Positions 51,001 through 63,902 of a DNA stretch of 64,000 nucleotides are shown here, piece by piece. Under the pieces are notes generated by a model that saw only the letters and a program-made list of their open reading frames with translations, had not been told where the DNA came from and did no database searches. The stretch spans positions 434,001 to 498,000 of the forward strand of contig JAIUJO010000295.1 of NCBI GenBank assembly GCA_023846275.1, given 5' to 3'. The position numbers and the translations under genes were made by a program. This stretch comes from Vanilla planifolia (taxonomy: Eukaryota; Streptophyta; Magnoliopsida; Asparagales; Orchidaceae). Numbering within the stretch: position 1 is the first letter of the stretch; each line of letters opens with the position of its first letter.

Positions 51001-54000
51001 TAACCTAGCCAAGCCTAACTTAGTTCTTCTTTCCTCTACTCTACTCTGCTCTACTTTGCTCTCCTCTTCTCTGCTCTACTCTGCTTTGCTCTACTCTACT
51101 CTGCTCTACTTTACTCCAATCTAACCTAGCCTAGCCTAATGTAGCCTATCCTAGCCCCATCTTTTCCAGCCTAACCTAACCTATCTCTACTCTGCTCAAC
51201 TGTACTCTAGTTTACTCTACACTACTCTACTTTAGCCTAGCTTAGCCTACCCAAGCCTGGCCTAGCCTAGCTTAGCCCAACCAAACCTAACTCTACTCAA
51301 CTCTACTTTACCCTACTCTACTCTACTCTACTCTGCTCTACTATACTCTATCATACTCTACAAAACTCTACTCTACTGTACTCTACACTAACCTAGGCTA
51401 ACTTAGCCTAACTTAGCTATATTATACTCTACTCTACTCTACTCTACTCTAGCCTAGCCTAGCTTAGTCTAAAATAGCTCTACTTTACATGTAAAACTCT
51501 ACTTTGCTCTACTCTACCATTCTCTTCTCTTCTCTATTCTCCTTTGCTCTACTTTGCTTTACTATGCTCTATACTACTCTACTCTACTCTACTTTGCTAT
51601 CCTCTACTCTAGCCTACACTACTCTACTCTTACTTTATGGAGCTTAGACTAGCATAACCTAGCTCTACTATACATTACTCTATTCTACTCTACTCTAGCT
51701 TAGCCTTACAATGCCTAGCCTAACCTAACACTACTCAACTCTCCTACCCTAGCCAAGCCTAGTCTTGCCTAGCCTAGTCTAGCTTAGCTACCTTCGCCTA
51801 GCCTAACCTTGCCTAGATCTACTCGTGTCTACTCTACTCTACTCTATTCTATTATAGCCTAGCCTAACCTTGCTCTACTTTACTTTACTCTACTATATTA
51901 TACTCTACACTACTCTGCTCTACTCTACTTTACTCTAACCTAGCCTAGTCTAACTTTGCCTAACCTAACCTAGCTCTACTATATATTACACTACTCTAGT
52001 CTTATCTACTCTACTCTATTCTTGCCTAGCTTAAACTAGTGCTACTCTACTCTGCTCCACTAAACTCTACTCTACTTTACTCTGCTCTACTTTTCTCTTC
52101 CCTACTCTGCTCTCCTATCCACTACTCTGCTCTGTTCAACTAAGCTCTTCTCTGCACTACTCTGCTCTACTCTAGCCTCGCATAGCCTAGGCTTGCTTGG
52201 CCTACCATAGCCTTGCTCTGGTCTACTCTGCTCTACTCTACTCTACTCAACTCTATTCTACTCTACTCTACTCTTCTTTACTCTACTCTACTCTACTCTA
52301 CTCCACTCTACTCTACTCTACTCTACTCTACTCTAACTTAGAAAAGTCTAGCCTAGCGTAATATAACTTTACTCTTCTCTACTCCACTCTACTTTCCTCT
52401 ACACTACTCTATTCTACTATAGCCTAGCCTCGCTCTACTCTACTCTACTCTGCTCCTCTCTACTCTACTTCTTTTTTTCTCTACTCTACTCTTCATTGCT
52501 CTTCTCTACTCTGCTCTACTCTACTCCACTCTACTATGCTCTACTCTACTTTGCTTTACTCTACTCTACTATACTCTACTTTACTTTACACTACTCTACT
52601 CTACTCTCCTCTACTCTTCTCTACTCTACTTTGCTCTACTCTATTCTACTCTACTCTACTCTACTCTACTCTAACCTAGCCTTACCTTACTTAACCAAAC
52701 TTAACATAGCTCTACTCTACTTTATAATACTCTACTACTTTACTCTAGCTAGTCTAGCTTACCCTAGCCTAATCTAACCTAGCACAACTATGCTCCACTC
52801 AACTCTTTTCTCCACTAATGTACTTTAATCTACTCTACTCCACTCTAACCTTGATTAGCCTAGCCAAGCCTACATAGCTCGACTTCACTCTACTCTGCTC
52901 TGCTTTGCTCTACTTTAGTCCACTATTCTCTACATAACTCTACTCTTGCCTAAATATGCCTAGCCTAGCCTAATAAAGCTCTACTCTACTTTACTCTAAT
53001 CTGCTGTAACCTAGCCTAGTCGAACTAGCTTTACTTCTCTCTTCTCTACTCTACACTACTCTACTCTACTCTCCTCTACTCTGCTCTACTCTACTCTGCT
53101 CTACTCTGCTCTGCTCTGCTCTTCTTTGCTCTGCTATGCTTTGCCCTACTCTACTCTACTCTACTCTATTACATTCTACTCAATATTAGCCAAGCCGAGC
53201 CTAGCTTTGCCCTACCTACCTCTCTTGACATTACCCTACTCTACTCTACTCTACCCTTGTCTGGCCTAACCTAGCCTAGCCTAACTTAGCCTAACCTAGC
53301 CTAGCCGAGCCTAACCTAACTATACTCTACTATACTCTACTCTACTCTATTCTACTCTACTCTACTCTGCTATACTCTACTCCACCATACTCTACTCTAT
53401 TCAAACCATGCCTAACCTAGCCTAGCTTATGCTAACCTTGCCAAGCTTACACTAACCTAGCACTACTCTGCTCTGCTCAGCTCTGCTCAGGTTTGCTCTA
53501 CTCTAGTCTACTCTACTCTGCCCTACTTCACCGTTCTCTACTCTGCTCTGCTGTTCTACGTTTTGCTCTTCTCTGCTATACTCTACTTTACTCTACTCTA
53601 GCCTAGCCTAGCCTGGTCGAACTGAACTATACTCTACTCTAGCTTATCCTAGCCTAGCCTATGTTAAAAAAGCTTAGCTTCACCTAGCCCATCTTAGCTC
53701 TACTGTACTCAACTCTAGTCTACTCTACTCTACCCTACTCTACTCAACTCTACTCTGCTCTAGCCTAGCCTACAAAGCTTTACTCCACTCCACTCTACTC
53801 TACTCTACTTTATTCTACTTTACTCTAACTTAGCCTAGCCTAGCCTAACCATGTTCTACTGTACTCTACTCTACTCTAGCCTAGATTAGCCTTAGCCTAG
53901 CCTATCTTAGACCAACCTTACCTATCCTAACCTAGCCTAACTTAGCTCTGCTCTACCCTACTCTTCACTATACTACACTACTCTACTCCACTCTACTGTA

Positions 54001-54510
54001 CTCTGCTCTACTCTTCTTTGTTGCTCTACTCTACTATAATCTACTATACTCTTCTCTAGCCTAGTCCTATCTAGCCTAACCTAACATAGCTCTACTCTAC
54101 TCTACTCTACTCTACTCTTCTCTACTCTACTCTAGCATACTCTACTACACTCTAGCCTAGCTTAGCCTAAACTAGCCTAGGCTTGCCTAGCCTAACAAAG
54201 ATCTACATTACTCTACTCTACCATACCCTACTATACACAATTATACTCTACTCTACTGTACTCTAACCTAGCCTAGCTTTGCCTAACCTAGCCTTGCTCT
54301 ACTCTACTCTACTCCACCTTAGCCTAGCCTAACCTAACCTAGCTCTACTCTACTCTGTACTACTCTACTCTACTCTGCTCTACTCTAATCTACTTTACTC
54401 CACTCTACTATAGCCTAACTTAACCTAGCCTTGCCTAGCCTGGCTTAGCCTTGGTTAGCCTAACCTAGCTCTACTCTACTCTATTGTACTCTACTATATT
54501 ATATTTTACT
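36090..54510 (+). repeat. Composite pentamer satellite array, central-right part
   Basis: Uninterrupted two-pentamer array in the same orientation, with no gene, RNA gene or foreign insertion. The longest near-uniform CTCTA/TCTGC stretches include 47355-47635 and 52440-52670. Short CTCCT stretches occur near 42063-42080, 48092-48104, 50186-50215 and 50562-50580. Minor non-pentamer strings, such as those near 39525-39550, are too short to name. Confidence 0.95.
41616..41655 (+). repeat. Perfect 20-bp tandem repeat, two copies
   Basis: TATCCTAGCCTAACCTAACC is present twice in a row within a GCCTA block. Like the doublet at 28045-28084, it duplicates exactly four pentamers. Confidence 0.75.
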
Positions 54511-54517
54511 AAACTCT

Positions 54518-54559
54518 ACTCTACTCTATTCTTCTCTACACTACTCTACTTAATAATAT
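54518..54559 (+). repeat. Long-range repeat, copy 2
   Basis: Identical over 42 bp to 7085-7126, 47,433 bp away, with further similarity on both sides. In the downstream flank, CTCCACTATAACCTAACATA at about 54640 corresponds to a CTCCGTACTATCCTAACATA string at about 7227. No LTR insertion lies at the equivalent downstream position. Confidence 0.8.
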
Positions 54560-55190
54560 TTTAGTATAGCTTTTACTCTACTGTACTCTATTCTACTCTA
54601 TTACACTCTACTATACTCTAATCAACTATACGCTACTCTACTCCACTATAACCTAACATATCATTTCCAAACCTAGCTCTACTCTACTCTACTATATTTT
54701 AGCCTAGCCTAGCTTAGCCTAACCTAACCTAGCCTAACCTAGCCCTGCTCTACTCTGTTCTTATATACTCTGCTCTACTATGGTCTTCTCTACACTTCTT
54801 TGCTCTACTCTGCTCTATTCGACTTTACTCTAGCTTAGCCTAACGTAACCTATCTCTACTCTATTATACTTTATTCTACTCCACTCTACTCTACTCTACT
54901 CCACCCTACTATAACCTAGGCTAGCCTAACCTAGCTTAACCAAGCGTTAGCATACTCTACTTTACTTTACTCTGCTTTACTCTACTCTACTCTAGCCTAG
55001 CCTAAACTAGCTCAGCTTTACTCTACCTTGCCCTACTCTATTCTGCTCTATTTTTCTCAGCTCTGCTCCACTCTCCTTTACTTTATTCTGCTCTACTCTA
55101 CTCTGCTCTTCTCAACTTTAATCTACTTTGTTTTATGCTGCTCTATTTTGCTTTATGCTACTTTATTCATTTTTGCAATACTCTGCTCTC

Positions 55191-55254
55191 TTCTTTCTCC
55201 TCTCCTATCCCCTCCTCTCCTCTCCTCTCCTCTCCTTTATTCTCGTCTCTCTCC
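55191..55254 (+). repeat. CTCCT pure-pyrimidine tract
   Basis: Near-perfect CTCCT units with CTATCCCCT and TTTATTCTCG interruptions, ending CTCTCTCC. It is preceded by off-consensus TTTATGCTG/TTCATTTTTG units. It belongs to the same tract class as those at 14.24 and 31.8-36.0 kb. Confidence 0.8.
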
Positions 55255-58200
55255 TTAACTCTACTTTACTCTACTCTACTGTACTCTAGCCTAGACTACC
55301 ATAGCTTAGCCTAACTGAATTTAGATTTACTCCACTCTACTCTACTCTACTCTATCTTAGCTAAACCTAGAGCCAGCCTACTTTAACCTTGCTCTACTCT
55401 ACTCTACTAGACTCTACACTACCCTACTCTACCCTGCTTTACTCTATCCTAACCTATCTTGGCCTAGCTTAGCCTTGCCTAACCTAGCTAAGCTCTACTC
55501 TACTCTGCTCCTCTTTACTCTACCATGATATACTCTACTCTAATATATTATGCTCTACTTTACTCTATTCTGCTCTTCTACTCTACTCTACTCTTCTTTA
55601 CTCTGTTATGCTCTACTCTGCTCTCCTTTACTCTACTCTTCTTTATTCTACACTACTCTACTCTGCTCCACTCTACTCTACTCTACTCTACTATTTTTTG
55701 CCCTTCTCTACTCCACTTTACTCTACTCTACTCTACTCTACTCTACTCTAGCCTAGCTTAGCCAAGCCTAACCTAACTCTATTCTACATTACTCTACTTT
55801 ACTCTACTCTACTCTACTCTACCATTCTCTACTCTACTCTACCATTTTCTACTCTGCTCAGCTCAACTCAACTCTACTATACTATGCCGTACTTTGCTCT
55901 ACTCTATTCTAATCTGCTATACTCTACTCTACTCTATTATACTTTACTTGACTCCAGCCTACCCTAGACTAGCATAGCCTGGACTAGCCTAGCTAGCCTA
56001 CCATAGCCTAACCTAACCAAGCTCTGCTCTACTCTTATTTGCTCTACTCTGCTCTACTTTGCTGTGCTCTATTCTACTCTGCTCTACTCTGTTCAACTCT
56101 ACTTTACTCTACTATACTCCACTCTAGCCTGGCCTAACCTTGCCTAACCTAGCTTAAACTAACTCTACTCTACTTTACTCTATTGTACTCTACTACTCTA
56201 ACCTTGCCTAGCTTAGCTTAGCCTAGCCTAACCTAACCTAGTTTACCTCATCTCTACTCTACTCTATCCTACTCTCTTTACTCTAGCCTAGCCTAACCAA
56301 GCTCTGGTCTGTGCTGCTCTACTCTATTGTGCTTTGCTCTATTCTACTCTTCTCTACTCTGCTTTGTTCTACTCTTCTTTACTCTACTCCACTTTGCTCT
56401 GCTTTTCTACATTACTCTTCTCTACTCTACTCTACTTTAGTGTACTCTAGCCTATCCTAGCCTTACCTAACCACGCTCTACTCTACTCAACTCAACTATA
56501 CTCCACTTTAGCCTAGCCTAGCCTAACCTAACTTAGCCTAGCCTAACCTAGCTACACTCTTCTCTGCTCTACCCTACACTTCTCTACTCTACTATGGCAT
56601 AATCTACTTTGGTCTACTCTTCTCTACTTTGCTCTACTCTATTCTACTCTACTCTTCCCTATAGTACTCTAGCCTATGCTAGCAAAACCAAACTCTAATC
56701 TACTCTACTTTACTCTACTCTACTATACTCTAGCCTAGCCTACCCTATCCTAGCCTAACCTAGATCTACTCTACTTTACTCTAATCTACTCTACTCTATT
56801 CTACTCTACTCCACTCTACTCTAGTCTACTCTAACCTAGCTTAGCCTAACATAGCTCTACTCTTCTTTACTCAAGTTCACCCAACTCTATTCAACTCAAG
56901 CCTAGCATAGGCTAGCTTAACCTTACTATGCTCTGCTCTACTCTGCTCTGCTCTACTCTACTCTACTCTACCTCATTCTACTCCATTCTACTCTACTCTA
57001 CTTTACACTACTCTACTCTACACTACCCTACTCTACTCCACTCTACTCTACTCTACTCTACTCTAGCTTAGGCTAACCTAGCTTAGCCTAGATTAGCCTT
57101 ACCAAGCCTAGCCTAACCTAGGTCTTCTCTGCTCTACTCTTCTCAACTATACTATACTCTACTATACTCTGCTATACTCTATGAACTCTACTTTATTATA
57201 CTCTAACCTTGCTTAGCCTTGCCTAACTGAGCTTAACCTAGCTTTACTCCACTCAACTCTACTCTACTATAATCTTTTCTGCTCTTCTGTACTCTACTCT
57301 GCTCAACTCTACTCTATTATGCTCTACTCTACTCAGCTCTGCTCTTCTTTGCACAACTCTATTCTGCTCTACTCTATCCTAACATAGCCTACCCTAGCCT
57401 AGCCTAATCAAGCTCTACTCTAATTTACTCTACTATACTCTAGCCTAGCCTTGCATAGCCTAACCTAGCTCTACTCTACTCTACTCTACTCTACTCTACT
57501 ATAATATACTCTAACATAGCCTAGCCTAACCTAGCTCTGCCCTACTCTACTCTACTCTAGCTTAGCCTAGTTTTTCTTATCATAACCTAAACTAGCTTTT
57601 CTCTACTTTGCATTACTATGCTCTGCTCTGCTCTTCTTTTCTCTACTTTGCTCTACTCTACTCTACTCTATTATGGTCTGTTCTTCTTTGTTTTTCCCTA
57701 CTCTACTAAACTCTACTCTACTCTCCTATACTCTCCTCTACTATACTCTATTATACTCTATTTTACACTTACCTAGCATATCCTAACCTAGCTCTACTCT
57801 ACTCTACTCTACTGAACTCTACTCTACTCTTACTAAGCCTAGCCTAGCCTAGCCTTACCTAGCCTAGCCTACCTTAAACTTGCTCTACTTTGCTCTACTC
57901 TACTCTACTATACTCTACTCTACTCTAACCTAACCTAGCCTAAGCTAACCTAACTTAGCTTTATTCTACACTACTCTAGCCTAGCCTAGCCTAGCCTTGC
58001 TCTACTTTGCTCTACTCTACTCTTTTTTACTCTACTTTACTTTGTTTTTGTCATCTCTTCTCTGCTTTGCTCTGCTCTACTCTACTCTGGTCTACTCTAT
58101 TCTACTGCACTCTAGCCTAGCCTACGATAACCTTACACTACATTACTTTACTCTACTCTACTCTACTTTACTCTAGCCTATCCTAGTCTAGCCTAGCCTA

Positions 58201-61200
58201 ACCTACCTTTGCTTAACCTTGCCTAACCAAACTTAGCTCTACCTTAATCTACTCTACTCTACTCTATTCTACTCTGCTTTACTCTACTCTACTCTATCCT
58301 AGCCTAGCCTAGCCTAAGCTAGCTCTATTCTACTCTACTCTACTCTAATCTACTCTAGCCTTGACTCACCTAGCTCTACTCTGCTCTACTCTACTATACT
58401 CTACTATACTCTATTATGCTTTTCTCTACTCTACTCTATTATACTCTTCTCTGCTCTACTCTGCTTTGCTCTTCTCTCTTCTACTTTACTCTTTTCTACT
58501 CTAGTCTACTCTACTCTACTCTGCTCTACTCTACTCTACTCAACTATACTTTACTCTACTCTACTCTAGCATAGCCTACCCTAACCTAGCTCTACTCCAC
58601 TCTACTCTACTTGACTCTACTCAACTCAACTCTAATCTACTCTACTCTACTCTAATCAACTGTACTCTACTTTAGCCAAGCCTAGCTTAGCCCAACCTAA
58701 CCTAACCTAAATTTGCTATGCTTTACTCTAGTTTGCTCTTCTCTACTCTACTCTATAATGCTCTACTCTTTTCTACTCTGCTCTATTTGTTCTACTCTTC
58801 TCTGCTCTACTCTCTCCTCTAATCTATTCTACTCTACTCAATGCTAGCCTAGCTTAGTTTTACATAGCCTAACCGTGCTCTACTCTACTTTACTCCAATT
58901 TACTCTACTCTACTCTACTCTAATCTAACTTATCATACCCTACCTTATCATAGGCTTGCCTAGCCTAGCTTAGCCATATCTAACAAGCTCTTACCTATTG
59001 TACTCTACTCTACTCTACTTTACTCTTACTTAGCTAATCCTAACCTATCCTATTCTAGCTTTGCTCCACTCTACTCTACTCTACTCAACTCTATTTTACA
59101 CTACTCTACTCTACTCTAGCCTAGCCTAGTATAGCCTAACCTAGCTCTACTCTACTATGTTCTCCTCAATCGTACACTACTCTGCTCTACACTATATTAC
59201 TCTGCTCTGCTACACTCAACTTTGCACTGCTCTTCTTTTTTCTAATCTACTCTTCTATACTCTGCTTTGCTCTACTCTATCCTGCTCTACTCTACTCTGC
59301 TCTATTATGCTCTACTCAGCTCTACTCTACCCTACCCTACTCTACTCCTCTCTACTCTAGCCTAGCTTACCCTAGCCTAACCTAACCTAGCCTAACCTAG
59401 CTTTACTATACTCTACTATACTCTATTCTACTTCTCTACTCTAGCCTAACCTAGCCTAGCTTAACCTTGCCTACCCTAGCCTAGCCTAGCCTAACCTAAC
59501 CTAGCTCAGCTCTATTATACTCTACTCTACTCTAACCATGCTTAACCTAAGGTAGCCCAACTTAGCTCTACTCTAAACTACTCTAACCAAGCTTAACCTA
59601 ATCGAGCTCTTCTCTACTCTGCTCTACTCTACTCTACTCTGCTCTGCTCTGCTCTGTCATACTATACTCTACTCTGCTCTATTATACACCTCTCTACTCA
59701 ACTCTATTTTGGCCTAGATTAGCCTAGCATAACATAATTTAACTCTACTTTACTCTTTTCTACAATACTTTACCCTACTATAACCTAGCCTAGCCTAACC
59801 TACCTCTACTTTGCTCTACTTTACTTTACTATACTCTACTCTTCTCTACTTTGCTCTGCTCTACTATGCTCTACTCTACTCTTCTCTACTCTTCTCTACT
59901 CTACTCTGCTCTACTATGCTTTGCTCAACTCTTCTCTGCTTTACTTTACTCTACTCTACTTTGCACTACTTTGGCCTAGCCTAGCCTAACCTAACATAAC
60001 TCTTCTATACTCTACTCTACTCGGCTCTAGCTTAGCCTAACCTTGTCAAGCCTAGCCTAGCTTAACTTACCTTAGCCTAAACAAGCTCTTCTCTATTTTA
60101 TTCTACTTTGTTCTACTCTCCTCTCCTCTACTCTACTCTGTTGTACTCAACAACACTCTACATTAGCCAAGCCTAGCCTATTCTAGCCAAATGTAACCTA
60201 GCTCTACTCTACTCTACCCTCCCCTACTCCATAATACTCAACTCTACTCTACTCTAACCTAGCCTAGCTTAGCTTAACCTAACTATACTCTCCTCTGCTC
60301 TACTATGCTAGACTCTGCTCTACTCTGCTCTGTTTTGCTCTAGTCTTCTTTACTCTCTCTACTCTGCTCTGCTCAACTCTACTCTACTATTCTCTACTAT
60401 ACTCAGCTTTTCTCTGTTCTACTCTACTCTACTCTAGCCTAGCCTAGTCTAGTTTGACCACTTTACTCTACTTTACTTTACACTACTCTTGCCTCGCCTA
60501 GCCTATGTGAACCAACCCCAGCCTAGCCTAGCCTAACCTTACTATTCTCTACTCAACTCTACTCTACTATACTCTAGTTTACTCTACTTCACTCTACTCT
60601 ACTCTACTCTACTCTAACCTGACCTAACCTAGCCTAACCAAGCTCTACTCTACTCTACTTTACTCTATTCTATTCTATTCTACTCTACACTAACTTAGCC
60701 TAGCCAAGCGTAGCCTATCTTAACCTAGCTCTAGTCTACTCTACTATACTCTAGGCTAGCCTAACTTTAGTTTAGCCTGGCTAGTCTAAGCATGCCTTGC
60801 CAAACCTAGCCTAACCCAGCTCTATTTTACTCTTCTCTTCTCTACTCTACTCTACTATGCTTTGCTCAACTCTACTCTGCTTTATTTTGCTCTACCCTAC
60901 TCTACTCTATCATAGCCATGTCCAACCTAACCTAACCTAGTCATACTCTGCTCTACTCTACTATACTCTTCTCTGCTCTACTATACTCTACTATACTCTG
61001 TTATACTCTACTATACTCTCCCCTTCTCTATTCAGCACTACTCTACTCTAACCTAACCTATCTTAGCCTAACCTAACCTAGCTGTACCTTACTCAACTCT
61101 ACTTTACTCAACTCTAACTTAGCCTAGCCTTGCCTAATCTAGCTCTACTCTACTCTGCTCTTTTCAACTCTGTTCCACTCTACTCTATTATGCTCTGCTC

Positions 61201-61443
61201 TATTGTGCTCTACTCTAACCTATCCTAGCCTAGCCTAACCAACCTAGCTCTACACTGCTCTACTCTACTCCAGCCTAGCTTAACCTAACCCTACCTAGCT
61301 TGACATAACCTAACTTAGCTCTACTCCACTCTACTCTACTATATTTTACTCTACATGACTCTACTCTACTTTTGTGGCCTTTTCACTAACCTAACCTTGC
61401 CAAGTACCACTCTAGTCTAATCCATTATACTCTACTCTACTCC

Positions 61444-61475
61444 ATTCTTCTCTACACTACTCAACTTAATAAAAC
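61444..61475 (+). repeat. Long-range repeat, copy 3 (diverged)
   Basis: ATTCTTCTCTACACTACTC, then AACTTAATAAAAC, matches the 7.09- and 54.52-kb copies with few differences (CAACTTAATAAAA in place of CTACTTAATAATA). It is preceded, as at 7.07 kb, by a CAAGTAC string and by TTATACTCTACTCTA. Confidence 0.65.
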
Positions 61476-63671
61476 TCCAGCCAAGCCTTTAATCTACTCT
61501 GCTCTACTCTACTCTATTCTCTCTATTCTACTCTACTCTACTATTCTCTAATCCACTTTACTCTACTCAATTCTACTATACTCTGACCTCGCATAACCTT
61601 GCCTAATCGAGCTCTACTCTACTCTACTCTTGCCTAGCCTAGCCTACCCTAATCTAGCTTTACTCTATAATACTATACTCTAGCTTAGCCTTGCCGATCC
61701 TAACCTAGCTCTACTCTACACTACACAACTCTACTCTACTCTACCGTAGCCTTGCCTAGCTTAATCAAGCTCACCTCTATTCTTCTTAACTCTGCTCTAC
61801 TCTACTCTACTTTACTCTATATCGCTTTTCTCTACTCTGTTGTATTCTATCCTACTAAACTCTACTCTTCTCTTCTGGTCTGCTCTGCTCTACTCTACTC
61901 TACTCGGCTCCACTCTCCTATACTTCTCTCTACTCTACTCTATTTAGCTCTTCTCTACCCTGCTCTACTCTTCTTGACTCGACTCTAATCTGCTCTATTA
62001 TACTCTACTATACTCTACTCTACTCTACTCAAGCCTACCCTCACCTAGCCTAGCCTCTACATGCCTAGCATAACCTAGCTCAACCTATTCTACTCTACTA
62101 TATTATATTCTACTCTACTCTACTCTTCTCTACTCTACCCTTCTCTAGTCTACTCTACTCTACTCTAGCCCAGCCAATCCTAGCCTAGCTTTTCCTAACT
62201 TAACTCCACTCTACTCTACCTTATCGTTGCCTAGCCTAACTTGGCCTGCCCAAACCTATCCTAACCTAGCCTAGCCTAACCAAGCTCTACTATACTCTAC
62301 TTTACTATACTCTAATCTACTCTACTTTACTCAACTCTACTCTAACTTAGCCTAGCCTAGCCTTGCCTTACCAAACTTAACCTAACCTAGCTCTACTCTG
62401 CTTTACTCTTCTCTGCTCTGCTTTATTCTGATATGCTCTACTCTATTCTACTCTTCTCTATGTTGCTCTACTTTGCTCTACTCTGGTTTACTTCACTGTA
62501 GTCTACTTTAATTTAGCCTAACCTAGCTCTACTCTACTCTACTCTACTCTAATCTAGCCTAGCATAACTTAACTTTACTCTACTCTTCTTTACTATACTA
62601 TGCTTTGCTCTACTCTGCTCCACTCTGTTCAGCTCTACTCTATTATGCTCATCTCTACTCTACTCTACTCTTCTCTACTTTGCTCTACTTTTCTTTACTC
62701 TACTCTACTCTACTCTACTCTACTCTAACCTTGCCTAGCCTAGCCTAGCCTAACCTTACTCTAGACTACTCTACTCCACTCGAGAAAGGATAGCATAACC
62801 TACCCTACCCCATCCAAGCCTAGCCTAGCCTAACCTAGCTCTACACTACTCTACTCTATTATACTCTACTATACTCTACTCTATTCTATTCTATTCTAGC
62901 TTAGCCTACCCTAGCCTAGCTTAGCTTAGCCTAAACTAGCTTTACTCAACTCTTCTCTGCTCTGCTCTACTCTACTCTATTTTGCTCTACTCTACCCTAC
63001 TCATCTTTGCTCTTCTCTACTCTGCTCTACTCTGCTCTACAATGCTCTGTTCTACTCTACTCTACTCTAGCCTAGCCTAGCTCAACCTAGCCTAACTCTT
63101 CTCTATTCTACAACATAGTCTATCTAAGCCTTGCCTGACCTAGATCTATTCTACTCTACTCAACTATACTTTACAATACTCAACTCTACTCCACTCTACT
63201 ATTACTTAACCTAACCTAACTTAGCTCTACTCTACTCTGCTCCACTCTACATTGCTCTGCTCTTCTCTACTCTTCTCTACTTTTCTCTGCTCTACTCAGC
63301 TCCTCCCTTCTCTACCCTACTCTAACCTAGCAAAGCCTAACCTAGCTCGACTCTACTCTGCTCTACTCTACTCTAGCCTAGTTTAGCCTAACCTAACCTA
63401 TCCTACCTAAGCCTAGCCTAAGCTAGCTCTACTCTATTCGACTCTACTATACTCTAGTATACTCTACTCTACTCTACTCCAATTGAGCTTAAGTTAGCCT
63501 AGCTAAACCTAGCTCTACTCTACTCTACTCTACTCCAGCCTAGCCTAGCCTAACCTAACTCTCCTAGGCTCTACTTTTCTCAACTCAATTGTACTTTACT
63601 CTTCTTTAGCTTAGCCTAGCATAGCATTACCTAACCTAGCCTTATTCTACTCTACTCTACTTTATTCTAGC

Positions 63672-63902
63672 CTAGCCTAGCCTTGTGTAACCTAGCTTTA
63701 CTCTACTCTAGCCTTCTCTACTCTACTCTACTCTACTCTACTCTACTCTATTTTGCTCTACTCTATTCTTCTTTACTCTATTCTAACCTAGCCTAACCTA
63801 GCCTAGCCTTGTGTAACCTAGCCCTACTCTACTCTAGCCTGCTCTACTCGACTCTACTCTACTCTACTTTATTTTGCTCTACTCTATTCTTCTCTACTCT
63901 AT
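63672..63902 (+). repeat. Roughly 120-bp tandem duplication
   Basis: Unit 1 (about 63672-63797) and unit 2 (about 63798-63902) share, in order, CCTAGCCTTGTGTAACCTAG (CCTTGTGTAACC starts at 63681 and 63807, offset 126) and TTTTGCTCTACTCTATTCTT (63751 and 63872, offset 121). The 5-bp difference between the two offsets equals one pentamer. The TTGTGTAACC variant is otherwise rare in the array, so this is a recent local duplication of one full CTCTA-plus-GCCTA block. Confidence 0.85.

Noticed and set aside
61365-61400. Off-pattern string near 61.37 kb, and similar short ones near 34.01, 39.53 and 51.49 kb, as remnants of insertions
   Set aside because: Each is under about 25 bp and has pentamer-like remains on both sides. 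Accumulated point changes and small indels explain them without an inserted element.
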